Assembly (NCBI GenBank): GCA_023131935.1
Contig: JAGLYY010000526.1
Coordinates: 1-7,110, forward strand
Length of the DNA stretch: 7,110 nucleotides
Source: Spirochaetales bacterium
GTDB taxonomy: Bacteria > Spirochaetota > Spirochaetia > JAGLYY01
Direction of reading: 5' to 3'
The translations under genes were made by a program, and so were the position numbers. Numbering within the stretch: position 1 is the first letter of the stretch; every line of letters starts with the position of its first letter. Below the pieces are notes generated by a model. The model had not been told where the DNA came from. It searched no databases and saw nothing but the letters and a program-made list of their open reading frames with translations. Positions 1 to 5,229 of the stretch are shown piece after piece.

Positions 1-279
1 TCTTTTTACCGTACATCAAATGGAGCGGAAATTGATCTGATTCTTGAGATCGGAATCAGTAAAATGGCAGTGGAGTTCAAGATCTCCACTGCCCCTAAGG
101 TAGAACGTGGCTTCTGGAATTCTCTGGAGGATCTGAACATCTCTCATGCTTGGGTAATTGCTCCCATTGAAGATCCCTATGTGGTGGGGAACATTCATTA
201 TTCTTCATTGGGTGGTTTTTTGAATCATCCTGATAATAAAGATTTTTTCATCAATAAACCGGAAAGGAGCTTACGATGA
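1..279 (+). CDS. DUF4143-type ATPase, C-terminal fragment (5' end outside window)
   Basis: Only the last 92 residues are visible; the frame is open from the window edge to a TGA at 277-279. The fragment begins SFYRTSNGAEIDLIL and continues to VEFKIS. This matches the C-terminal DUF4143 module usually attached to an N-terminal AAA+ P-loop domain. The pattern D12...E25-x-K27 (window-local numbering) is the PD-(D/E)XK-like signature of this module. In the family the N-terminal half would carry Walker A/B motifs, but that part lies outside the window. Molecular function of these ATPases is poorly known. The last bases overlap the next gene as ATGA, and that gene's ribosome binding site lies inside this coding region, so the two are probably translationally coupled. 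An internal ATG at 64 is not the start, because homology extends upstream of it. Family assignment is fairly secure; function is not. Confidence 0.75.
   Translation, partial: SFYRTSNGAEIDLILEIGISKMAVEFKISTAPKVERGFWNSLEDLNISHAWVIAPIEDPYVVGNIHYSSLGGFLNHPDNKDFFINKPERSLR
261..269 (+). promoter_or_regulatory. Ribosome binding site of the DUF2148 gene, inside the upstream ORF
   Basis: GGAAAGGAG ends 6 nt before the ATG at 276. It lies within the last codons of the DUF4143 gene. It fixes the start of the downstream gene and supports translational coupling through the ATGA overlap. Confidence 0.75.
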
Positions 280-815
280 ATATTGTTTCAGAAGAAAAAA
301 TCCGTAATGAGTTAGTCCGGCGGATCGCGGAACAGATGCTTACAGCCGCGAGGACCGCCCCGAAGGGGAAAGGGACCGACAACCTTGTACTCCTCATGCT
401 GGATAAAAAAGAGATTAAGAAAGTCTCGGAAAAGCTGCTTGAGATGGTGAAACGGGAGGAGGTCCCACAGTTTTTTGGCCGGGACGGGGAAAACATCCTG
501 AAGGCGGAATGGATGATTCTTCTGGGAACAAAGATAAAGGCGATGGGGGTTTCCCCATGCAGAATGTGCGGTTACGAGAACTGTGACGAGAAAAACCGGC
601 ACCCTGAGCAGCCATGCGCCTTTAACACGGGAGACCTCGGTATCGCCATCGGTTCCGCTGTCAGCATGGCTATGGACAACAGAATTGACAACCGGGTTAT
701 GTACACTGTCGGGCAAGCTGCGATGGAGATGGGTATCCTCGGTAATGAGGTGAAGATTGCTTACGGGATACCTTTAAGTGTCAGCGGTAAGAATCCTTTT
801 TTTGACAGAAAATGA
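276..815 (+). CDS. DUF2148 protein with a four-cysteine, ferredoxin-like metal site
   Basis: A 179-residue soluble protein with no signal peptide or membrane segment. The N-terminal part (about residues 17-37, ending ARTAPKGKGTDNL) resembles the nitroreductase-like opening of the DUF2148 family. The central part holds C95-x2-C98-x4-C103-x10-C114, a cluster suited to an Fe-S centre or other metal. The C-terminal third (GDLGIAIGSAVSMAMDNRIDNR, then GQAAMEMG and AYGIPLSVSGKNPFFDRK) is typical of the family, including the closing G-I-P-L-S pattern. Length matches full-length members. Proteins of this type are usually labelled ferredoxin-domain proteins and occur mainly in anaerobes; the reaction is unknown and a redox role is inference. 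The start ATG at 276 is backed by a well-placed GGAAAGGAG and overlaps the upstream stop. No terminator is obvious after the TGA at 813-815. Confidence 0.88.
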   Translation: MNIVSEEKIRNELVRRIAEQMLTAARTAPKGKGTDNLVLLMLDKKEIKKVSEKLLEMVKREEVPQFFGRDGENILKAEWMILLGTKIKAMGVSPCRMCGYENCDEKNRHPEQPCAFNTGDLGIAIGSAVSMAMDNRIDNRVMYTVGQAAMEMGILGNEVKIAYGIPLSVSGKNPFFDRK

Positions 816-840
816 TTGCTTGAAGCTTGATGTTTATAAT
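813..840 (+). promoter_or_regulatory. Possible promoter with a perfect TATAAT -10 box
   Basis: A consensus TATAAT sits at 835-840, just before the truncated DUF4160 reading frame and 116 nt before the DUF2442 start. The best -35 at normal distance is weak (TGATTG, 813-818, 16-nt spacer). There is no exact TGn extension. Such AT-rich hexamers arise by chance, so this is tentative. Confidence 0.25.
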
Positions 841-946
841 AGGTCTTGTTATGGAATGGGCAAGATTGCATAAAGATGAACTCCTTAAGGAATGGGATTT
901 TGCAAGGAAAAAACAATCTTTATTCGATATAGCACCTTTGAAATAG
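830..946 (+). pseudogene. Truncated DUF4160 gene (C-terminal remnant)
   Basis: A 38-codon frame starting at ATG 830 (a second ATG lies at 851) reads GLVMEWARLHKDELLKEWDFARKKQ then ends DIAPLK. This is the characteristic C-terminal end of DUF4160 proteins: the W-x-x-L-H-K-(D/E)-E-L-L helix, then W-x-x-A-R, then I-x-P-L. Full members are about 80-100 residues, so the N-terminal half, with its H-x-P-x-H-x-H-type segment, is missing. An in-frame TGA at 821-823 blocks extension upstream, and homology starts only around 842. Neither ATG has a clear ribosome binding site. In intact loci DUF4160 lies directly upstream of DUF2442 and the pair is regarded as toxin-antitoxin-like; that order is kept here, with the stop codon 9 nt from the DUF2442 start. 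It is therefore probably a deletion remnant. Confidence 0.7.
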
Positions 947-950
947 GAGG
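945..950 (+). promoter_or_regulatory. Ribosome binding site of the DUF2442 gene
   Basis: A consensus AGGAGG overlaps the stop codon of the DUF4160 remnant and lies 5 nt before the ATG at 956. It supports that start and suggests the two genes were once translationally coupled. Confidence 0.8.
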
Positions 951-955
951 AACAT

Positions 956-1291
956 ATGTTCTATGACATCATAACCGCTGAATATGAGGATGATTATAAA
1001 ATAAAGTTAGTCTTTGAAGATAGAAGTATTGGAATCGCTGATCTTTCAGATTACCCGGATCCTGACAATGTTTTTAAAGCTTTTTTAGACATAAATTTCT
1101 TTAAGAATTTTCACATTCAATACGGAACCTTAATTTGGGGTAATGGTGAATTAGATTGGGCAGTTCTCATTGACACATTCCCCAGAGGCCCCCATAGAGT
1201 TTTCCTATGGAGGATTTTCGGGGCCTGTTTCATCCCCTCATCTCAGAGTGGTCCTCATCCACCTATGGGAAACCCACAGATATCCAGGTAA
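956..1291 (+). CDS. DUF2442 protein with aberrant C-terminus
   Basis: Residues 1 to about 69 match DUF2442: an N-terminal IITAEYEDDYKIKLVFEDRS strand pattern, a FKAFLDINFFKNF segment, and GTLIWGNGELDWA, corresponding to the usual G-T-x-x-W-x-N-x-x-D-x-A. Family members then continue with A-P-E-x-L-Y and end at about 75-95 residues. Here the frame instead reads VLIDTFPRGPHRVFLW and a proline/glycine-rich tail to a 111-residue ORF that does not look like the family. The break lies near position 1163. DUF2442 is the usual partner of DUF4160 (truncated just upstream) and is often treated as the antitoxin-like member; that role is inferred here. The first ~200 bp look AT-richer than neighbouring genes, consistent with acquired accessory DNA. 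The locus may be decaying, although the start and ribosome binding site are intact. Confidence 0.7.
   Translation: MFYDIITAEYEDDYKIKLVFEDRSIGIADLSDYPDPDNVFKAFLDINFFKNFHIQYGTLIWGNGELDWAVLIDTFPRGPHRVFLWRIFGACFIPSSQSGPHPPMGNPQISR
1186..1226. repeat. Nested inverted repeats (hairpin) in the DUF2442 tail
   Basis: AGGCCCC (1186-1192) pairs with GGGGCCT (1220-1226). Inside them CCATAG (1192-1197) pairs with CTATGG (1205-1210) around a 7-nt loop; the arms share base 1192, so both stems cannot use it. A second stem follows downstream, TCCAGG (1283-1288) with CCTGGA (1295-1300). No T-tract follows either one, so they are not classical terminators. They lie exactly where DUF2442 similarity is lost and may belong to inserted or recombined DNA. 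Confidence 0.45.
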
Positions 1292-1370
1292 AAGCCTGGA
1301 AACACACCTTCGCCGGTCGGACCTCAAGGTTTATATTCTACGGCTTTAGGATATTTTTCGATTACACTAT

Positions 1371-1399
1371 TTGAATTTTCATTCAACATCTTCTATCAT
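1371..1399 (+). promoter_or_regulatory. Candidate sigma-70-type promoter for the PAP2 gene
   Basis: TTGAAT (1371-1376) and TATCAT (1394-1399) are separated by 17 nt in an AT-rich stretch just upstream of the PAP2 phosphatase. Transcription would begin near 1406, giving a very short leader that only just includes the ribosome binding site, which lowers confidence. Confidence 0.3.
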
Positions 1400-1405
1400 T
1401 GACAG

Positions 1406-1412
1406 AAGGAGG
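1406..1412 (+). promoter_or_regulatory. Ribosome binding site fixing the PAP2 start
   Basis: AAGGAGG ends 7 nt before the ATG at 1420. An in-frame TTG at 1399 would place this site inside the coding region, so the ATG at 1420 is preferred. Confidence 0.8.
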
Positions 1413-1419
1413 AGTTGCC

Positions 1420-2322
1420 ATGGAACAAGTGATGCAATGGGGACTCGAAGTAATAACCACAATCCAGAAAGTGGGGAATCCGTTCCTGGATACGGTTTTT
1501 AAAGGAATTACCTCCCTGGGGAACGAGGAATTTTTCCTGATAGTAATTCCACTCGTCTTCTGGTGTGTGGATACCAAAAAGGGGATCCGCCTGGCCATGG
1601 TTGTACTACTGGCAAATTTTGTTAATCAGTTCTTTAAGGAATGGTGGCAACAACCTCGTCCTTTCGACCTTCGGCCTGATGTGGGGCTCATCGAAGTTGA
1701 AGGGTTCGGCTTGCCAAGCGGCCATGCCCAGGGGGCAGTGGTCTTCTGGGGGGTCCTGGGAAGCTGGTTTACAAAACCATGGAATCTCCTGGTGGCAATC
1801 ATCCTGCCCCTGCTTATCGGCTTCTCCAGGGTATACCTCGGAGTCCATTTTCCGACTGATGTCTTTGCGGGCTGGGGAATCGGACTCTTCATTTTAGGGA
1901 GTTACCTCCTGGCAGGCAAACTTTTTATTGAATGGTTTCTGAAGCTTTCAATCACCAGACAGGTGATCATACTTGTAGCCACTACCGCGGTCCTCCAATT
2001 GCTGAACCTGAAAGACACGATGTCCCCGGCCCTATTCCTGGGGATGTCCGGCGGATACCTTCTCATGAAACTGTTTGTTAAATTCGATGCTTCCGCAGGA
2101 TCGATTCTGCTGAAACTGCTCCGCTTCATTATGGGAATTACCGTAAGCGCGGTTATCTACATAGGTTTGAAGTCCCTGTTCCCCGGTGAAGGATCTCCCG
2201 GATACCATGTTTTCAGATTCCTGCGGTATTTCCTTCTTGCAGTATGGGTGGCTCTTGGCGCCCCCTGGATGTTTAAGATTTCCGGCCTGTTAACACCGCA
2301 ACTGAGAGAGGGAACCAGATAG
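1420..2322 (+). CDS. PAP2-superfamily membrane phosphatase
   Basis: A 300-residue integral membrane protein with all three phosphatase motifs of the PAP2 (type 2 phosphatidic acid phosphatase) superfamily. These are K73-x6-R80-P81; P99-S-G-H102; and S136-R137-x5-H143-x3-D147. By family knowledge H143 is the phospho-accepting histidine, D147 assists it and H102 is the acid/base. Substrates in the family are lipid phosphates or pyrophosphates such as phosphatidate or undecaprenyl pyrophosphate; this substrate cannot be read from sequence. Membrane segments lie roughly at 38-52, 57-72, 103-118, 122-140 and 148-168. A C-terminal extension of about 130 residues adds hydrophobic stretches near 181-195, 203-220, 233-250 and 265-285, making the protein longer than minimal PAP2 enzymes. 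It seems to be transcribed alone. Its end faces the thioesterase gene 26 bp away. Confidence 0.9.
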   Translation: MEQVMQWGLEVITTIQKVGNPFLDTVFKGITSLGNEEFFLIVIPLVFWCVDTKKGIRLAMVVLLANFVNQFFKEWWQQPRPFDLRPDVGLIEVEGFGLPSGHAQGAVVFWGVLGSWFTKPWNLLVAIILPLLIGFSRVYLGVHFPTDVFAGWGIGLFILGSYLLAGKLFIEWFLKLSITRQVIILVATTAVLQLLNLKDTMSPALFLGMSGGYLLMKLFVKFDASAGSILLKLLRFIMGITVSAVIYIGLKSLFPGEGSPGYHVFRFLRYFLLAVWVALGAPWMFKISGLLTPQLREGTR

Positions 2323-2348
2323 ATCATTAGCGATGAGTTATTACGTAT

Positions 2349-2750
2349 TCAGGCTGTGCGTAACCGGTCTGCCAGATCATCAATCGGATGGGGTCTGCCC
2401 TTTTCAACGACTGCAGTGGTGACTTTCCCCTTCAGCATCAGCCAGTCATCACGAGAGCGGTAGACCTCCTGAATAAACACAAGGCGCATTCTACCCTTCT
2501 GTTCCACCTTCAGGGTCACATAAAACGCGTCACCGCTTACGAGAGAGGTGATAAAATCCATTTCCACCCGGACCACCACCGCGTCCTTTCCCTCCCGGTG
2601 GATCTCGGCAAAATCAACTCCCTTTGTTTTCAGGTATTCGTGCCGGGTGTGTTCAAGGTAGTTCTGATACACTGCGTTATTCACAATACCCTGAAGATCG
2701 CATTCATAATCGCGGACTTTGAAGTCGAGCCTGTAAAGATATCCTTCCAT
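2349..2750 (-). CDS. 4HBT-type (FadM/YbgC-like) acyl-CoA thioesterase
   Basis: A soluble hot-dog-fold protein of 133 residues, the usual length for this family. The N-terminal stretch, FKVRDYECDLQGIVNNAVYQ followed by NYLEHTRHEYL, is the 4-hydroxybenzoyl-CoA thioesterase/FadM signature. The D in YECD is the likely catalytic aspartate, followed by the Q-G-I-V-N-N loop and the hot-dog helix. Later strands (VEMDFITSLVSGDAFYV, KVEQKGRMRLVFIQEVYR) fit the sheet. It probably hydrolyses acyl-CoA thioesters in the cytoplasm; chain length is unknown. Two adjacent ATGs are possible, at 2753 and 2750. The AGGGA motif is 2 nt from the first and 5 nt from the second, so the second is preferred; the difference is one residue. 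It has its own candidate promoter and converges on the PAP2 gene with no clear terminator between. Confidence 0.87.
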   Translation of the reverse strand: MEGYLYRLDFKVRDYECDLQGIVNNAVYQNYLEHTRHEYLKTKGVDFAEIHREGKDAVVVRVEMDFITSLVSGDAFYVTLKVEQKGRMRLVFIQEVYRSRDDWLMLKGKVTTAVVEKGRPHPIDDLADRLRTA

Positions 2751-2755
2751 CATAT

Positions 2756-2760
2756 TCCCT
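2756..2760 (-). promoter_or_regulatory. Ribosome binding site of the thioesterase gene
   Basis: Reads AGGGA on the minus strand. Spacing is 5 nt to the ATG at 2750 but only 2 nt to the ATG at 2753, which favours the second start. Confidence 0.5.
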
Positions 2761-2784
2761 GTGTTTGTTTGATTTGCCGTACAT

Positions 2785-2815
2785 AGTATAGATCAGATTC
2801 CGTACTTGAAGTCAA
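2785..2815 (-). promoter_or_regulatory. Candidate promoter of the thioesterase gene
   Basis: On the minus strand TTGACT (2810-2815) and TATACT (2785-2790) are each one base from the sigma-70 consensus. The 19-nt spacer is longer than optimal. It lies 35 nt upstream of the thioesterase start, in a gap with no competing gene. Confidence 0.38.
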
Positions 2816-2951
2816 CTGAAACGAACATTCACGACACTGATATTCAGCTTGCTCACCTGTGGTCACGGGGCTACAATATGATGCATGATCCAATCACACC
2901 GATGATATCACCTCCGGAGCCATCCTGCTTACTGCCTTCAGCAGGTAATTG

Positions 2952-3158
2952 TCACTTGACGAGCAGCCAGATACCGAAACCGGCAGCTATCGCTGCAATG
3001 ACGAAAAAGAAAATTACCGTTCCTTTTTCACCTAAAAGCTTGATGAAAAATTTAATTTTCCCCATCTCCCAGATAGATTTTGGCTTTTTTATAGCCAAAA
3101 ATACAACCAACACAGCATAGAGAACTAAAAACAACCCAAGTAATGCCAATCCGTTCAT
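2952..3158 (-). CDS. Small two-helix membrane protein at the end of the ABC operon
   Basis: A 68-residue protein with hydrophobic helices at about residues 4-23 and 48-67, joined by a basic linker (24-47) containing KKPKSIWEMGKIKFFIKLLG. By the positive-inside rule the lysine-rich linker should face the cytoplasm, giving a hairpin with both ends outside. AAGGAG (3165-3170) lies 6 nt before the ATG, which supports real translation. The gene starts 19 nt after the second permease stop and is thus the last gene of the exporter operon. I recognise no named family. The pattern resembles small conserved membrane proteins I have seen left as hypothetical, and a role as accessory subunit of the ABC exporter is only inferred from position. 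A longer plus-strand frame overlapping it is rejected as a shadow. Confidence 0.75.
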   Translation of the reverse strand: MNGLALLGLFLVLYAVLVVFLAIKKPKSIWEMGKIKFFIKLLGEKGTVIFFFVIAAIAAGFGIWLLVK

Positions 3159-3177
3159 ACAGAACTCCTTTTCACAG

Positions 3178-4179
3178 TTAATTCAACCCATGTTTAATTC
3201 TTTTGCTTAACACGGCAAAAACGACCGCGGTTATAGCCAAAACAATCCCGCTATTCTTAAGCACCATGCCCCATGTTGCTTCGTTCAGAACAATGGCATC
3301 CATGGATCTATAGGCCCAGTAAAAGGGGGACCAGTAAAGAAGAAAGTGCCATTTATCCGCTAAGAATATTGCTCCGAATATCGAACCTAAAACGGGAATA
3401 AAAATTACTTTCATGCTTGCAACAGCGCCAATCGGCTCCGTATTCACTACACCTATGCTGAAACCGATTATAATGCTAATCAATGCGATGCTTATGAAGG
3501 TAAGAGAGACCATCCCATAATTGATGCCGGTAAATCCCAGTATTAGCAATGTTCCAAAAGCGCCGATTATCGGTATCACAAACCCGAGGATGCCTTTGCC
3601 AATCACGAATTCGACCTTGGAAATTGCCGCAACATTAATTGCCGACAGTGTATTGCTCATTTTTTCTTCAACAAGGCTGAGGGTGATTAACATCCCCCCA
3701 AAAACAGAACAGAAAACCACGAGAAAATTAACGCCCTGTTGTTTGAGCGGTGAGAGTTTCCAGCCTATATCTGAAATAACAACCTCTATTGGCAGCTTGA
3801 TTTCATCATTTTCGTAAGAATTCACCACGAAATCAAGCATCTCCAGACCGCCATGCGATTCGTTTCCCTGCTGTATTATTGTATAGCCCCCCGCTTCCCT
3901 GACAAGGCCGAAAATGTCATCCGTTTTCCTGACACGTTCTTTGATACTATCCTCATTGTCCAGTATTTCAACTTTGCCGAAATCTTCCAGGTACTCAATA
4001 AAAACCTGATCCATGGTGTCTTCAACGGCAATTTTAATCGTGGCTGATCCTGCTCCGGGGATTATAGCTCTCAGGATAAAAGCCAGTATAAAAGGTGCTA
4101 TCATGATATATATAATCAGAAAATCACGAGTACCGCTCTTCAAATCTCTCAGTGTAACCGCCAATATTCTTTTCAGCAT
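3178..4179 (-). CDS. ABC-2 type exporter permease (second subunit)
   Basis: A 333-residue membrane protein with the ABC-2 layout: a short cytoplasmic N-terminus (MLKRILAVTLRDLKSGTRDF), TM1 at about 21-40, a soluble extracytoplasmic domain at about 41-147, then a five-helix core near 148-171, 192-215, 222-246, 254-274 and 306-325. LVEEKMSNTLSAINVAAIS after TM2 corresponds to the E-E-K/R-x-x-x-T coupling helix by which ABC-2 permeases contact the ATPase. It differs clearly from the neighbouring permease, so the transporter is probably a heteromer of the two plus the ATPase. The ATG at 4179 is preceded by a strong ribosome binding site in the 14-nt gap after the first permease. Direction is presumably export; the substrate is unknown (drug, lipid or peptide are all possible). 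The fold is secure, the substrate is not. Confidence 0.87.
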   Translation of the reverse strand: MLKRILAVTLRDLKSGTRDFLIIYIMIAPFILAFILRAIIPGAGSATIKIAVEDTMDQVFIEYLEDFGKVEILDNEDSIKERVRKTDDIFGLVREAGGYTIIQQGNESHGGLEMLDFVVNSYENDEIKLPIEVVISDIGWKLSPLKQQGVNFLVVFCSVFGGMLITLSLVEEKMSNTLSAINVAAISKVEFVIGKGILGFVIPIIGAFGTLLILGFTGINYGMVSLTFISIALISIIIGFSIGVVNTEPIGAVASMKVIFIPVLGSIFGAIFLADKWHFLLYWSPFYWAYRSMDAIVLNEATWGMVLKNSGIVLAITAVVFAVLSKRIKHGLN

Positions 4180-4182
4180 ATA

Positions 4183-4192
4183 ATCACCCCCC
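4183..4192 (-). promoter_or_regulatory. Extended ribosome binding site of the second permease gene
   Basis: Reads GGGGGGTGAT on the minus strand, agreeing with 8 of 10 positions of AGGAGGTGAT, the full complement of the 16S anti-Shine-Dalgarno end. It fills most of the 14-nt gap between the permease genes and supports the start at 4179. Confidence 0.7.
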
Positions 4193-4193
4193 T

Positions 4194-5228
4194 TTAAACT
4201 GTAAGTGTTTTCTTAAAGCGATAATTAGCCAGCAGAAACAGGATAACCGAGGCTGCTGAAAATCCCAGTACATTGGTATATATGTAGCCCGTATTTCCAA
4301 CGTCATATAAAGTTTCCCGGAATGCAAAGAGCATCGGATAAGATGGGAGTATCCGGATTATCAATGGTGAAAATGCAGGGAGGTAGTATGACACAGCTGA
4401 AAAAGACAAAATGATGATAATCACATACAACCAGCCCATGGCCTTTACCATCGTATTGAAAAAACTGGCGATGAACAATCCGACGGTCGAACCGAAAGCG
4501 TTTGTGGCGATCAGCAGCAGTATCAGGTGCAGATAATTCGCTTTTAACCCGGCCAGGAATATTGTTGCCACGAGGCCGGACATCAGTCCCGACACAAGGA
4601 TAACCCCTACCTTCCCAAGCAGATAATGCCACACTCTTGCCGGCGTTACGGCAAAGGCTTTTATGGTTCCCTCCTCTTTATCGAGGAAAATATAAGCAGC
4701 AATGATAAACAACCCCATAAACGCCGCGTTGTACGCCAGAAAGACGGGAAGTATATTCAGACGAAGTGACAGTTTTTCCGTATCTTCTTCAAGAGTGATA
4801 ACATTTGTGACGCTTCGGTAATTCGCTGCTTCCGATACAAACCCTGCTTCGGTTGATGTTTTTAAGATATTCCTGAATTTCTCGCCTTCATACCCCTGCA
4901 GAATGTACTCATAGACTATCCTGTCGTCCGCCTGGGTTATGACCAGTCCTACGCTGCCTCTATTGCCTTTAAGCTCCGCCTTTACTTCTTCTCTGGAATT
5001 CAGCATGATCAGATCAGTATTTTCCCGGGAGAGGGCTTCTTCAGTCATGGTTTTATAGGGTCCCTGCAGATCGATATACGCGTATACATCCATTTTTGGA
5101 TCAGGATTCTCCGGTACTATAAAAAGCAGCACCACAACGAATATCAATGCAATGCCCAACTCCATATAGAAATAAAAACTCTTAGAAGCTAACTTCATAT
5201 CTTTCAGAAAGCTGTATAACAGTTTCAT
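4194..5228 (-). CDS. ABC-2 type exporter permease (first subunit)
   Basis: A 344-residue permease with the same plan as the next one: TM1 at about 22-39, a large extracytoplasmic domain at about 40-157, then helices near 161-182, 204-226, 232-256, 264-283 and 318-336. FLDKEEGTIKAFAVTPARVW (181-200) is the classic ABC-2 coupling motif (E-E-G-T-x-x-x-x-x-V-T-P). The extracytoplasmic part includes VYAYIDLQGPYKTMTEEAL and a GLVI strand pattern seen in ABC-2 exporters that handle lipids or drugs. The start ATG at 5228 lies 1 nt after the ATPase stop (TAG-T-ATG). A purine-rich run (AGGGGG, about 10 nt upstream) is weakly placed, so coupled re-initiation is likely. It pairs with the following permease to form the transmembrane part. 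The substrate is unknown. Confidence 0.87.
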   Translation of the reverse strand: MKLLYSFLKDMKLASKSFYFYMELGIALIFVVVLLFIVPENPDPKMDVYAYIDLQGPYKTMTEEALSRENTDLIMLNSREEVKAELKGNRGSVGLVITQADDRIVYEYILQGYEGEKFRNILKTSTEAGFVSEAANYRSVTNVITLEEDTEKLSLRLNILPVFLAYNAAFMGLFIIAAYIFLDKEEGTIKAFAVTPARVWHYLLGKVGVILVSGLMSGLVATIFLAGLKANYLHLILLLIATNAFGSTVGLFIASFFNTMVKAMGWLYVIIIILSFSAVSYYLPAFSPLIIRILPSYPMLFAFRETLYDVGNTGYIYTNVLGFSAASVILFLLANYRFKKTLTV

Positions 5229-5229
5229 A

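Larger units (their letters stand above)
1292..1419. other. Intergenic gap before the PAP2 gene
   Basis: This stretch contains no convincing gene of its own. The +3 frame is open without a start codon from 1155 to a TAG at 1347-1349, overlapping the DUF2442 tail; it could be a remnant but is not recognised. The right half is AT-rich and holds the candidate PAP2 promoter. Confidence 0.4.

Noticed and set aside
312..716. Long minus-strand frame opposite the DUF2148 gene
   Set aside because: It is a shadow of the well-supported four-cysteine protein and resembles no family.
802..807. Perfect TTGACA as a -35 box for the TATAAT at 835-840
   Set aside because: The spacer would be 27 nt, too long for a sigma-70 promoter; it is also inside the DUF2148 gene.
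1399..1404. Perfect TTGACA as a -35 box
   Set aside because: No -10-like hexamer lies 16-18 nt downstream, and that position is already within the PAP2 coding region.
1399..1419. In-frame TTG start for the PAP2 protein, adding 7 residues
   Set aside because: The consensus AAGGAGG lies inside this extension and is correctly spaced for the ATG at 1420.
2903..2945. Cluster of palindromes (TGATATCA 2903-2910, CTCCGGAG 2912-2919) and a stem CCTGCT/AGCAGG (2924-2929/2940-2945) as terminator of the ABC operon
   Set aside because: The position fits, but there is no T-tract on either strand and the stems are short, so a terminator cannot be claimed.
2806..3120. A 104-codon plus-strand open frame
   Set aside because: It is antisense to the small membrane protein, lacks a ribosome binding site, and its composition (rich in P, S, K, T) looks like the mirror of a hydrophobic coding region.
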